64,000 bases of DNA from Hedera helix (Eukaryota > Streptophyta > Magnoliopsida > Apiales > Araliaceae): NCBI GenBank assembly GCA_947179155.2, contig OX359266.1:77001-141000 (forward strand). The letters are read 5' to 3'. The notes under the pieces are model-generated. The model saw nothing but the letters and a program-made list of their open reading frames with translations, made no database searches and was not told the origin of the DNA. Below are positions 35,721 through 48,255 of the stretch, one piece after another (within the stretch, counting starts at the first letter, position 1; the number at the start of each line of letters is the position of its first letter). The translations under genes were made by a program, and so were the position numbers.

Positions 35721-36539
35721 TACAAATCCAAAAGCACGACTCTCAATTTCATTCAATTGAGTAAATTAATTCAAATGAGTTAATAATTAGTCATAACTCA
35801 TTAAACTGAATTTGAAATGAGTTAATTGCGAGTTTGAAATGAGTTAATTGCGAGTTGTGAAGATTCGTTTTGTAGAATAATTCATCCTCTCATTTTTTTT
35901 GTATTTCAACTCTTTATTTTCCCAAATCACATATCATCTCTTCACTTTTTTCTCCGACAAAATATGTAATGTAACTCTCCTTCTTTCTTATACTCTACTT
36001 TTCTCAAGTTAATTAGTATAAATCATTTGATACTAAATTAAAGGAGGTAAAAACAATATCCTAAAATAAAATGATTGATGCATAGATGAATTCATGAGTT
36101 TGTAGTTCTATTTAAATATAAGATGAAAACACCCACTAATTATTTAAGTTATAAACATTATAGCAGATAATCTTATAATAGTATCTAAATGTCACATAAA
36201 AAAACCTATAAAGTCTAATTTGTTGTTATGTCCATTTTATTAACGGTCACGCCTAACCAATAATTGATGTAGTGACTCACTTTAATCTGATCTCGATAGA
36301 AATTTTTTGAGAATTGACATTTTAATAAATAAAATATTGATTTTACAAGTTACTAATCACATAAATAGTAAGTGTTGCACACTCTCATACAAGGGAGAAT
36401 CTTGGAATTAACAATTATTAATTTCCTTTACTTTTGATCACTTGAATAACTTGTAAAATTGTCATTTAGTATCCCAAAATGATAGAAGGTAGAATAGTTG
36501 TGTTTTAGTCTTTCTCTAAAGATCCATTTCGGATTTCAT
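35721..36539. other. Spacer upstream of LSF2
   Basis: AT-rich DNA with a small direct repeat, gaaatgagttaattgcgagt, at about 35814 and 35836. No gene or element boundary was recognised. Confidence 0.4.
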
Positions 36540-37110
36540 GGTTATCAGTCATTCCTCTTGAGTCTCTACTACTCACACCTCATCGTATGTAACTAGATCA
36601 TCATTTATGATGCGTACCTCATCATTATCATTTATAATGAATCCATACCTCTTAGGTATTTTCGGTACTAAACCAGATTTACGACTTAGTTGTGGTACAA
36701 TAGGTTTATCTACTTGTACAGATTCCTTCATTTGATCTGTAGTGTTTTGTAGTTCTTGAATTTCTTCAAGATCTATCTTATTCCCACTAACCCCTTCAAG
36801 GATAAACTCATTTTTTCTAGAAGGCATCGTGTTTCAACAAACACATTTTAATTAGTCAGATTATAGAAGTAATACTCTAAACTTTCTTTAGGATATTCTA
36901 CAAATTTTCACTTGTCAGATCTTGTCCCGAGCTTATCCTTTTCAAATCATTTAACATAAGTTGAATAATCTAAATCTTAACATACTTAAGACTTAGTTCT
37001 TCCCTATCCATAACTCATATGGAGTCTTAAGGACGGAATTTGAAAGTACCTTATTAAGTAGGTATACAGCCATTTCTAGGGTTTAACCCTAAAATAATAC
37101 TGGAAGGTAG
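36540..37110 (-). pseudogene. Ty1/copia pol remnant (integrase to reverse transcriptase)
   Basis: Minus-strand frames carry copia landmarks in order: from about 37090 an integrase piece with YLLNKVLSNSVLKTPYELW, then from 36827 a clean 84-residue frame with KIPKRYGFIINDNDEVRI and VTYDEV, the stretch just before the reverse transcriptase domain. A short MKSEMDL-like piece follows after a frame change near 36540. Stops and frameshifts show it is dead. LTRs were not found, and it is not joined to the elements on either side. Confidence 0.7.
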
Positions 37111-37120
37111 GTATAACTTA

Positions 37121-37740
37121 CTGTGGATCATCATTATGTCTATTATGAGAGAATATCAATCTCTTTAAGATCCTTGCGTTGATGTTGTGAACTTTGGATA
37201 TATAGAAGTTATAAAGGATAAGGTATCTAAAATCTTAAGGGTAAAATTATAAAAGTTAGTACTAATTCTCTTGTGGTATTTTACAAGGATTTAGTATAAA
37301 ATAATGAAAGATATTTTAAAAGTTAAGATGAGAACTTTGTTTATATAACTGTTTAGTTGAATGAGGATATTGATAATATGGATTGATCATGTTATGCCAA
37401 TATTATGAATTTCAGTTAGCTAATGGTTATAAGTTAAGGGAACATCTATATTTAGAACGATCTAGCATTGATGGTGAGCACCAAATCATCTATAACAATT
37501 ATAGTAATTTGGGGACATTACAGGTTGGTATCAGAGCTGTAGGTATAGGTCTGAGGTAACGAGTTCCTTATGATATAATCTAAGGGAGATTGGATTAAAT
37601 AGACTTGTGAAGAGTCTATAAACAATTTAAAAGATAAAATATCAATTATCTTAAAAATTCTTAAAAGATACAAACATTATATATAAGAAATTTAAAAATG
37701 AAGACATTATGTAAAAGAAATATATTAAGTCTTAAAAGCA
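37121..37740 (+). mobile_element. LTR end, primer-binding site and leader remnant
   Basis: ttggtatcagagct (37526-37539) is an almost exact initiator-Met-tRNA primer site and follows a plausible LTR end, ggggacattacag. This marks the 5' end of a plus-strand LTR element, probably a chromovirus by the motif. The LTR start upstream is not clear, and the leader is cut by the solo LTR inserted at 37746. Confidence 0.5.
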
Positions 37741-37745
37741 TCAGG

Positions 37746-40470
37746 TGTAAGACCCCGAATTTTATGAAATACAAAATTTAATTTTTCTTCATATAAATAT
37801 ATTTTTTTTGAAACAGTAAGTGGTTAAATCGATAAAGTTAAAAGTTAAGGATGTTATGTGCAAATTTTATTTTGTCGGACAATATTCGCTTTGTCGGGGA
37901 ATATTCGTTTGATCGGGGAATATTCGTTTGGTCCGACGGCGCCGAAATAACAAATTATTGGTGGACCCCACAACGGAATATTTGTCGGATATAGAAAACG
38001 ACAGAAATAACCTTTTTAAATAAAAATAGTCAACGGAACTGTTAAAATACCGGTGATAAAAGAATAGTAGCATACGGTAGTTATTGGTATTTTCTGTAGC
38101 ACTCGGTACTCTACAGTAACACACGGTATTGCATAGTGTCTCATATTATTGGTCTGATAATTGACACCGTAACTGTTACGCATCATTTCATCGATAATTG
38201 TCACTGCATAATATTTTATATTATCAATTCAATAATTGTTATTACACAGTATTTTGCATTATTGATTTAATAATTGTCATTACACTGTATTTTATATCAT
38301 TGAGTCAATAATTGTTGCTGCACTGTTTTTAAAATTATTGAACCTAATAATTGTCACAGTAACATATGCACAGTAATTCACATTATTGAATCAATAATTG
38401 TCATTACACAGTAACGTATGCTTTATTTTACATTATTGTTATCTCTATTATGATGTTATTTAAACAGCTGTATTTCATTAATTTATTGACTTGATATCTA
38501 AGAGCTAACTATACTGTATTTATAACAATTAGTCATAATAATTGAATTGATAAAGTTATTTGTTTATAATATAAAGTTAGGTGATTATTAGGTGATATGA
38601 AATGAATGGTGTAGATTAAAGTGTGAATTATTGTTGAATAATTGAATTGATTTGTTTATAATATAAAGTTAGGTGATTATTAGGTAATATGAAATGAATG
38701 GTGTAGATTAAAGTGTGAATTATTGTTGAATAATTGAATTGATTTGTTTATAATATAAAGTTAGGTGATTATTAGGTAATATGAAATGAATGGTGTAGAT
38801 TAAAGATAATATAAAATTTGAAATGGATGGTGTAGATTAAAAGATGATCTTTAAATGAATGGTTTAGATTAAAGGAATGATAAGATTTTTGGCTATAAAT
38901 AGAAGCCTTAACTTAAGGATTTTTCATAAACTTCCTTACTTGTTCTTTCTTTCTCTCTCTAAATACTTCTTGTGAAAGTTTTCTCTAAGTGTGCTTAAGT
39001 CATCTTGAGTATTTGTGAAGATCTATAAGTGTACGTGTACCGTTCAAGTTAATCAACCTCATCCAGTCACGTGTTAAAGTAAGGGATTATCATTATTTGA
39101 TTCTCGAAAATAATATTGTTTCTTTCTTACTCATAAGATGTGCCATTTATTTTCATGTATTAAATTGTGGGAATAACCTTACGGCGCGGATTATCGCCTG
39201 TTGGTGAATAACCTTTCGTATTCATTCATTATTAATCTCTGAGAATAACCTTACGGCGCGGATTATCGCCTGTTTGGTGAATAACTCTTTGTACTCAAAT
39301 TCTATTAAATTGTGGGAATAACTTACGGCGCGGATTATCGCCTGTTGGTGAATAACCCATTTGTATTAATTTCCTTCACCTTTTGTTAATCAAACCTGCT
39401 ACGGTAAGGGATATTATTTTCTTTCATACTCCTAAATCGAAATTTATTATGGAACTATTGCTTCTATAATTCCTGAAAATATTATGTGTTCCATAATAGA
39501 TGAACTTCATTATTTCAACTGAACCTTCCTATTTACGTGAACCTTTCTATTGAACTGTAACCGTTATTCTGAACTGTGGATCTTGAATATCATTTTTAAA
39601 TTTCACTCCACATCATGTTGACAATTTGGACATTATTTGAATCTGCACAAAGTAAACTTCTGATACTTATTGTTTATCCTGTTTCTTCTGTTAATCATTT
39701 GTATCACTGTTATTTGTACTAATCATCAAGAATCAAGCTGTGGTGAATATTTGTGGCCGGGGGCACAGATGTGTTATATTTGTTGAACAGATGATAGGTT
39801 AAAGGCGATATAATAGGTTAAAGGCGATACATCTGTTCGGTGTCTTTTATGGCACGTGGTGAATGTTCTCTTTGGCCCGTAGTGCAAAGATGAACTGTTG
39901 ATGTGCATGATTATGATCAGGAACTGTGAATTTATATTATCATGACTAATGGTATTTCAGATGATAAAAGTTGATGATGTTTTTACGAAAAAGAGAAGCG
40001 AGTGGACATTATAGTCTGCATTATTCTTCTAATAGATTGCTCATTCCGCTGCTATTATTGATCTAAACATTGTTTAAGAATTTAACTGCAGTTTTTGATA
40101 TAAACCTTGTAGTCTATTGTATTCTATCAAGAACTCAACTGTTGAAGACTAATGATAATTTATTCGTCATTATCTTAGTCATGATATTTCTTACTGGGCT
40201 ATTTGAGCTCACCCTTTCTTTTGTTCCATTGTTTTTTTCAACAGGAGATGAAAACATAACAGGGTCTAGCCGGGGAATGGAGTGAGGGTCCGAGGAATAG
40301 TTATCATAGTCTTCACATTTTGTAAAATAGTGTGGCAATAATAGTGAAGACTTAGTTGTGTATTATTATACACTGTATTGTAGTACGTTGTGCTTTGTTG
40401 TAATAATTTTGTTGTAGTCTTTTGACGACTCAAGTTTGGGCTGTGTGGGCCCAGATTTGGGGGCGTCACA
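37746..40470 (+). mobile_element. Solo Tekay-type LTR, 2.7 kb
   Basis: Starts TGTAAGACCCCG and ends GGGGGCGTCACA, with a perfect duplication tcagg (37741-37745 and 40471-40475). It is the same family as 17095-20396 and the LTRs of the element at 51869, but about 580 bases shorter than the first solo copy owing to several internal deletions. It keeps the ataattgtcat repeats, the gaatggtgtagattaaag repeats (38590-38870), the TATA box tataaatag (38895-38903) and three copies of the 73-base repeat in a variant form (gcgcggattatcgcctgtt, 39180-39360). Confidence 0.92.
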
Positions 40471-40496
40471 TCAGGCCTTAAAATCAGTTCGATGGT

Positions 40497-40696
40497 TAAA
40501 AAATTGGAGAAGTTATGAAGTGTTCCTAGGACATTGCCACGTGGTGCTCTAGACTAATCACATGTTACCATTTCAGCATATGCAGTGGACCATTTATATC
40601 TACGCTAATTGCACATGCTGAAATGACAGCGTGTAATTGGCCTGGGACACCACGTGGCAATGCCCCAGGAGTACTGAATAATTTTTCCAAAAAATT
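40497..40696. repeat. Foldback element carrying a G-box in each arm
   Basis: Left arm (about 40497-40575) and right arm (about 40610-40696) are imperfect reverse complements around a short loop. Each contains attgccacgtgg, so each has the CACGTG G-box core. Size and structure fit a MITE; no clear target duplication was identified. Confidence 0.65.
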
Positions 40697-40901
40697 GTCT
40701 TTTTGGGTTCAACGTCAGAAAATTCTTAAAGTTCGCAACAAATTGTGATCTTTAGAGACATATCAAAATATTTATTTGATTGTAGAAATTTTTGAATACT
40801 AAAAGTACTTTCTAAATAATCTATGACCACTGATGATGTGTGAGGAGTAATAGTTAAAATAATTTCTGCAAATTGATATAGTGTGACCCTCTTTATCGCA
40901 A

Positions 40902-40903
<2 letters not shown>

Positions 40904-40975
<72 letters not shown>
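40904..40975. repeat. TA microsatellite, about 72 bases
   Basis: A continuous TA run. The minus-strand frame across it (Ile-Tyr repeats) is an artefact of the repeat. The rest of 40697-41501 holds no recognised gene. Confidence 0.95.
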
Positions 40976-40976
<1 letters not shown>

Positions 40977-41501
40977 CCACACCTCTTAGCTACCTTTTTA
41001 TTTGTGCTTAGATTATTCAAAATAAGTTTTTGTACTTGGTAATCTAATAAGCTAAGAAATTAACTTTTTACTCAAAAAAGCTAAGAGCTATTAAAAATAA
41101 GTGGAAACAAACATGGCCTATCTAGAATTTGCATAATATGAATAAAATGTAATTTATCACATATGGTGTCAAGGGTATATCAGATCATCACCTATGATTA
41201 AAAAAACTCTATGAGAAGCAACAATGCAGATTTAGCGAAGATTCAATATTTAGGGATTTTGTTTTTAAAAACACTTGATCAACTAATATTGGGTGATTAA
41301 GCGTGTGTAAAATTTGTATTTTATTATTTATCGTAATTACAATTAGTTAAAGAATATTTTATTGAAAGATATATATGGGTGATTAAGAACATTTTTAAAT
41401 TAGATACTTAGTTAGTTACTTATATTAAACACATTTATTAACAATTATTTTCTTAATTCTTAAATATTGTCCTTTTACGTGTTTATGTGTTTAATTATAA
41501 T

Positions 41502-43080
41502 TAAGGGTGTTCAAAAAAGTACAATCGATATTTTATCAATACCGATCAATTCGATATGGTTAATTTGATAAAATTTAAAATTTGTACGGTACCGATAAAA
41601 ATAATCAGTATATACCGATTAATCGGTACCAGTATCAGTATTTATTTATTTTTCTAAATGATATATACCAGTTATATTATATATACTATAAATATTTAGA
41701 TTTAGGGAAGTCATATTTCCACAACTTAAAATGATATTTTTGCAGTAGACCCCATCTTCTTACTTCATTAATTCATCTTTGCGTATCTACCCTCTCTAAT
41801 ACAATACCCACCTCACCTCACTTCCTTTTTGCAACTCTCCTTCTCTCACCTCTATTTTTTTCAAATTCAATCTTTGTTGCATATCTCCGCCCCCACCAAC
41901 TATAATATAACCATCCCCCAATATTATTAGTCGTTGTCGTAGATATCTTAAAATTTGTCACATCTTTCTCCGACAATAGTGATCGTGCCTAAAATATTTT
42001 TTTTATAATCTTCTTACTCTTTTCGCTACCTCCTCCAACCACTGCAACTTTTGTTACCCTCCTCAGACCACTTTAAACCATCTAATCTCGTACATCTTAA
42101 CCTTTAATTGGGTTTACGTTTGCACGGGTACTTTATAAACTTGTGTACTTTTATTGTTGGTTTAAACCATTGTACATTCTAATTGTGGAGATAAAGTAAA
42201 TCTAGTGATTTGGGGAACACAAATTGACCAATTTAATTTCTTTGGAGGGATTTTGTTTTATTTTTTTCTTCATAGTTGTCGCATTTGGAGCGCCTCTTCG
42301 GCTTATCCCGATCATGGATCCAAATTACAAAAAATCTGTAAGGGATAGGCTTGAAATTGAAATCAACTTAACATTTGAAAATAAAGTGGAGATTTGCTAG
42401 TTTAGATCACGTCGGAGGGTGAGAAACTGAGTTACATGAGCCAGGGAAAAATAGAGTTAAGGCTTAAGTGTCAATTGGGTATCTGCTATAAGGGCAAATT
42501 GGGCACAAAATGAATTAATGGAGGAAGAAGATGGAGTCCACAACAGAAATATCAATTTAAGCTGTGGAAATATCATTTCCCTAGATTTATTCATCAAAAA
42601 GAATCATAGGAATTAAGGGGAGAGAAAAATGGTGAAATAAGAATTCCAAACTAACCTCTAATACTAATAAAATATATTTTATAAGTAATAATAACTTTAA
42701 CATAAATTGTAAAGAAATAAATAAATCATATATTGGCACCATGAGAGTTTATTATTGCTTAACAAAAAAAAATAAAGGAAACTTACTTGCTTTAATTCCT
42801 GTTTCAATGATGTGATTGAATACACATATTATTATTTATCTCACATTATGGCCTTATAAATACAATAAGATTATTCTAAAAAAAATTAAAAACTAAAATA
42901 AAAATAAAACTAGCACGTACCCGGTATTACCGGTACCATCCCTATATCGAACCGGCCTATACCGGTACATGATATCAGTATTTCAGCAATGGTATCGATG
43001 CTCATTTTTTTAGACATTGGTAATCAGTTTGGTACGGTTTAAATCGGTTCGGTACAATTTTTTACCAATGAACACCCTTA
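41502..43080. mobile_element. Non-autonomous hAT-type element, 1.6 kb
   Basis: Perfect 12-base inverted ends, TAAGGGTGTTCA and TGAACACCCTTA, are flanked by a perfect 8-base duplication, attataat (41494-41501 and 43081-43088). Both ends hold many accgataa/cggtacc words (41580-41640 and 42915-43060), the subterminal repeat pattern. No transposase was seen. The unrelated, less AT-rich middle (about 41750-42500) might be captured sequence, but I could not identify a source gene. Confidence 0.88.
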
Positions 43081-43109
43081 ATTATAATATGTATGTAATT
43101 ATATAAGTT

Positions 43110-43430
43110 AAATACATCTATGCAGATCAAATTCGGTCCACTAATAGAAGTATTATTTTCTTTGAGGCTACTCTCAAGATCAGTTAACATGTAGTTATTT
43201 GGTGGTCATGGTTGCCCTATGAATGAAATCAACTCTAATGCCAATTTATAAGGAATGGAGAAATGGAAATGGAAAAAAGAAAACTCTTTGAGAAGAATTG
43301 ATTTCAATATGCGGGTCAAAATTGATCCACTAATGGAGGTATTATTGTTGTTGAGGCTACTCTCAAGATTAGTTAACCTCTAGTGATTGGTGTTCATAGT
43401 TGCCCTAGGAATGAAATTAACTTTGATACC
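43110..43430 (-). mobile_element. Duplicated primer-site and leader segment
   Basis: On the minus strand ggtatcaaagttaatttcat (next to the LTR at 43431) and ttggcattagagttgatttc (from about 43254) each look like an initiator-Met-tRNA primer site followed by the same leader of roughly 150 bases (atagggcaac, gagagtagcctcaa, ggaccgaa/ggatcaa). The two copies are similar but diverged. The second is not preceded by a recognised LTR end. Confidence 0.55.
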
Positions 43431-44024
43431 TGTTAACGCCTGATTTTGTGCTCTAACCCAAATCACCAAAAAGCTAACAAGATGCACAATGAACAGTCAA
43501 TGGGTCACACCAAAAGCTTGACGGCTTAGACTGTCGGGAAATAGCTTCAATGCAAGAATCAGTATAGGCCAAAAGTAATAACAGTGGAGGGATGTAAGTT
43601 GCTGGAAAATAGTAAAATTATGTTATATTTGTGTACCGTGACCTTCTACTTATGGCTGCATTTATAGTTACTATGTGTATTCGAGACCAATTAAAATTGA
43701 AAGTCCTTATCAAAATCCTCTTATAACTGAAATCCATAATTTATTGAGTCCTTATCAAAATCTTCTTATAACTGAAATCCATAATTTATTGAGTCCTTAA
43801 TAAATTAAGCTTCCTTATCTCTCCAAAATTAGGAAACCCAGTTATATATAAATATGGATTTTGACCCTTAGATTATCAAATAATCAAAATATATTACAAT
43901 GAGTCAGCCCCAATACTTAGCCCAAAGTACAATATGAATATAGACTTGCACCAGAACCGGGTCTCAAATATAAATTAATGCAAGTCTATACCTAGATCAG
44001 GCCTCAAATAATTACATCCCAACA
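43431..44024 (-). mobile_element. LTR of the antisense-ORF element family
   Basis: On the minus strand it runs TGTTGGGATGTAATT to GGCGTTAACA, 594 bases. It resembles the LTR at 11169-11728 in start, end and length. Upstream on its strand lies a weak polypurine-like stretch and the antisense ORF; downstream lies a primer-site-like motif. Carrying 3'-LTR context on one side and 5'-LTR context on the other, it may be the shared LTR of a tandem arrangement. Confidence 0.7.
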
Positions 44025-44319
44025 TTACCAGTCACTCTCCTATTATAAAAAATTTATAATAGAAGAGTAACACGAGAAATATAACATTGATTTGATAAAT
44101 CAAAAAGACTTAAATAACCCTTAACTACCATAGTTTTAACTTAAATCCGTCGCCTTTGAAACCCATGCCCATCATCAAGGTGGAAACCTTCAAATCAAGC
44201 TCACCCTTTCATTTCAAATCACTTTTCATAAACCCGTTCATCTTCTGCACTCCCATCCTTGTAAAAACTAATTTTCGACAAGTCCCTTCTTTCCCAAATC
44301 AAAGCCTTCCCTCTTTCGA

Positions 44320-45618
44320 TCATCAATGGCATTAAATCCCTCTTCTTCCACCCCTTCAAGCTCTAACGATCCCCTAATGACTAATACCATGAAAAATGAA
44401 ATGGAGGTTTAAAAAATATATGAATCGGTGAAGGATTTTCACCATGACAACATTAGATCCCTCGCTAACAACCAAGCTTTCCTCTATATCCGCCAAATAA
44501 CTTGGCTTTCGAACCCTAAACAAACTTTTAGGTCGCCAAGCGTGCATGCAACCCCCCTCAAGCAATAAAGGGTGGCATCCATATTGGATCTACGTCTCCG
44601 GCCTAGACAACCATCTTATTCCCTCCTGGGGCGAACCTCAAAGACTAAAACTCAACAACGAGCAACTGTTCGAAGCCCGAAAGGAGTTTCGCGCCTTCTG
44701 CAAGAAAATGTCAACCAAGCTCTAGAGTCTGGATCTTTTTTCCAACCAATAGTGGTTGTTCTATCATAACTTTAAGTCCCTAATCTTTTATTTTTAAAGT
44801 GTATAAAAAAATATTCCTTATTATTCCTTATTCCTGACCTCTACTCCTTACTTCCTCTATAGTAGTGATCATATACAAAATACAGCCCCAAGCCATAACC
44901 CTTACACCAACGATTATTAAAAATAATTGACCTTCCACATCTACCCTTCGAACCTCCCGAACCCATCATAAACACTATTGAACCTAACAGTGTAACTGTC
45001 GAACCCACCATAACTACTATTGAATCTACCATAGCAACTACCGAATTCTATACCGACACCACTAAACTTTATCTTGAACCACCCTAGACAATCTTAGAGA
45101 AAAACGCCTTCAAACTCACTCACCTAGAAAAACAACAACTTAGAAAAAGAAAATGCCAAAAATTAACTAAAACATCTAACGCCCATCTATATGTCGAACC
45201 CATCTCCAGTTCCACCTCTATCATCCCCATCTTCAAAATTACCCGAACTACCAAGCAGAGACATCTCTCATCCACTACAACCCCAACTGACATCATTTTC
45301 ACCAATACAACTTGACACCCAACCACCCCCAATTCAACCTGAACCCTAACCATCTCCGATCCACCTCAACCCCCAACCATCTTTCACTAATCCCAACCTC
45401 TCCAAACTTACTTTTTGGCCTTGCAATCCCGCCAAAGGCATTTAAGCAGAACTCTTCAACCTTTTCAACCTACCTGCTGATGACGCCCAATTTGCCCCAT
45501 TCAATCGTGAAAGTCTGCTAACATCAACCGTCACTCATATGGGTCAGGTAAGTATCTTTAATTTTCTAAACTTCTTACTTCTTTCACATACTTTACTGAC
45601 ATCTTTTCTCTTGATAGA
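44320..45618 (+). pseudogene. Second copy of the decayed antisense ORF (Transposase_28-like)
   Basis: Plus-strand frames begin near 44326 (MALNPSSSTPSSS) and include GWHPYWIYVSGLDNHL, RKEFRAFCKKMSTK and a long Pro/Thr/Asn-rich linker (44880-45400). They end near 45549 in HMGQ followed by gtaagtatc, which looks like a splice donor. Order and wording match the minus-strand copy at 7190-10980. The block equivalent to the KYGLHFLLHNFVNTFF domain is missing, so an internal deletion is likely. Several stops are present. It is antisense to the minus-strand LTR at 43431-44024, as in the other copy. Confidence 0.55.
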
Positions 45619-46916
45619 TGGAAGTTGTCGTTAATACTCCAAAAACAATCCTTACAATCACTTTATCAACGTAAATTTGATATAATAGTAAGTAAGGGTC
45701 GATCCCACAGGAAGTGTGATATTTATGATTTATCCGATTGTTTCTAACAGTGAATAACAAGTAATAATGAAAAATTGAGTTTTAAAATTATAGTTTTAAC
45801 TAGAAAAGCAGGAAGTAATAATAAAATTATCCAACGAATTACAAACTTCGGTTCTTTAATTCAGTATCATCTTTTCACAACTATGATATAATCAAATGAA
45901 CCAATATCTTTTCTTCAATGAAATTAATAACCCTAGATAACCACAGTCCGTGTTACCCGAAATTCTCCTTAGGTTTTAAATCTAATGTGACGATCACCTC
46001 CACTAGACCCTAACTATCATACAACCTAGAACTATCAATCTAGATTTAATATAACAAAAGCATTAAAAATTAGGGAATTAGGTTATTCCAAGCAACAATC
46101 TTACGATCGCAGATTATTTAACTTGTCCTCTTGATAATCATAGCAATACTCAAAAGCTTAACCACAATCATGTATTACTAATCACTATTTATGATCAGAT
46201 ATAACATCGTTTGCTTAATACTATACATCAATCTAGCAGATGATAATAATCGAATCAATTCAATGGGCCCTTATCAAATTAATCAAATCAATTATCATTA
46301 GTCAGTTATAATAGATCATCAAGAATAAATTTCACAAACGAAGGAATAAATATTGATAACTCAATTAAATCATAAATTATAAATAAGATTCAACATCCCT
46401 TAGAACTGAATAAAAGTACTTAGCCTGACATGCCTTAGAACTGAATAAAAGTACTTAGCCTGAGAGCCTATAACTCCTTCCAAGAGAAGTATTTATAGAC
46501 TAACATAAACCTAGCTAGCTCACGTTAATCCTAACCTTATTAGAAATCCTTTTGGCATACAACTTCTACAAAATAAAACGCAGCTGGCAACTGAAATCCC
46601 GTAGTAGCGCAGTCGCGCCACTTTATAACTTACAACCGGCACGCCCCGCGCCATCCTTCCAGGGATTTTAACTCTTCAATTCGTACCAATGCGCCTTGCG
46701 CCGCTCCTCTTCATGATCCTAGCGCGGCCACGCCAGGCCTTCAATTCTGATTTCTTGTGCTTTCCAGTTCCTTGCCTTTCCTGATCCAATTTCCGACCAA
46801 ATGCATCATCCTTTACCTAAGATAAAACACATGAAAAGTAACTAAAAGATTTAAAAAAATAATCAATAATTCAAGGTTAGACACATCTAATTCGTAAGTA
46901 TAAAACCTACCCATCA
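45619..46916 (-). mobile_element. 3' LTR of the Athila-type element
   Basis: On the minus strand it starts TGATGGGTAGGTTTTATAC directly after the polypurine tract gttcaagtttgggggtattt, and ends GACAACTTCCA at 45619, placed by alignment with the LTR end at 10274. The conserved phrase tgtgggatcgacccttactt is at about 45685-45704. The element lies to the right (46917 onward) and its 5' LTR is outside the window, so a target duplication cannot be tested. Confidence 0.75.
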
Positions 46917-48255
46917 AATACCCCCAAACTTGAACAATTGCTTGTCCTCAAACAAATAAACACAAATAACAAAGAACTGAAAAACAAAAACTACTCTAAC
47001 ACTTACTTAACTAAAAACGACTCAATCAAGCTACGCCCCAACATAATGATTCAAAATTGCAGCTTCAGAGATTCATCATCAATAACTAAAACAAAATTTC
47101 AAAATCATTTATCATCCATATCTCAAATTATAATTAACATCACAAAATTTTTGATCCCTTGCGTGTGTATGTGATTCCGCTGCATTAAACCAGTTGAAAA
47201 GCCAAATAAATTAATAGAATTTCAATACCATCTAAGAATGTAGTAGTCATCTATATAATCACCTTAACACATTAATATCATCAAGCTTATATTTTTTTTC
47301 CTGTTTTTCCTTCTTTTTTTCCTATCTTTATTTTTTTTTCGTGGTATGTGCAATGTTTATCTTTCCTAGGCTTTCCAAAGTTACCCGTGTAGCGAACTTT
47401 CCATTAATCACTCCCAAACCAGCTGGTTTTAGGACACTAAGTGTAAAGACACTCCTAAGACTTACTTGTTTAAGTAACAGAGGTCACAAAGACAAACTAA
47501 CCAAGACTGATCATATCCATCATACTCACACATGATTCTTCATTCAACTACTCCGCTTCATCTTCATATATATTCATTTTATCTTCAATTTGTTTTCCAA
47601 TGGACATCGAAACAGTAACCTCATGTATTTTTTCTCATACATTGAATGTGTTTTAGTAATCAACAGACTTTCCTTTATCTTTTAATGGTACCTTATTTTA
47701 TCAACCTATCCCAACTTTAACTAATTCGACACATGGACTTTGTACGTAAAAAGTGCTCAGGATTTCCAAATTCTGCAAATACTAACTATAATCAAGAATT
47801 GGACTTACAATCATCATTCATCTTATTAAAACTATAACTGACTCCCCATTTTATCATCATAGGCTATTCTGACCACTCAAAATCGAAACAACAGCTTGAC
47901 TGAGACAAAATGCAATGCATGATTCCTAAAATGAAAAAGTTATCTTCTTTTTTTCTTCATGTGATATGAACGGCAAATAAACATGTCCTATTATGCATGA
48001 TACGAATTACTACTAATGAAATGCGACAATGCAACACAAAAAATAACCAATATACCCCCAAACTTATGAACGACATTGCCCTTAATGAGTAAAAATAGAT
48101 CGAATTAAAACAGAAGACTCCCCTAAATCAAACATTATCGACACTCGCCTCGTCCGAAGAGTCTTGAGGGTAATCTGGAACGACGGGAAGAACCGAAAAT
48201 TGAGAACTGGAACTAGCACCCGAGTATATGTGAGACGTCATCATCATCGCAGCAT
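46917..48255 (-). mobile_element. Athila 3' untranslated region
   Basis: Non-coding sequence between the 3' LTR and the env-like region. It starts with the polypurine tract; a second copy of the same motif (atacccccaaactt) sits at 48052-48065. Pyrimidine-rich runs occur at 47288-47340. No gene was recognised. Confidence 0.55.

Noticed and set aside
40799..41020. Minus-strand frame with a long Ile-Tyr repeat
   Set aside because: It is a translation of the TA microsatellite.
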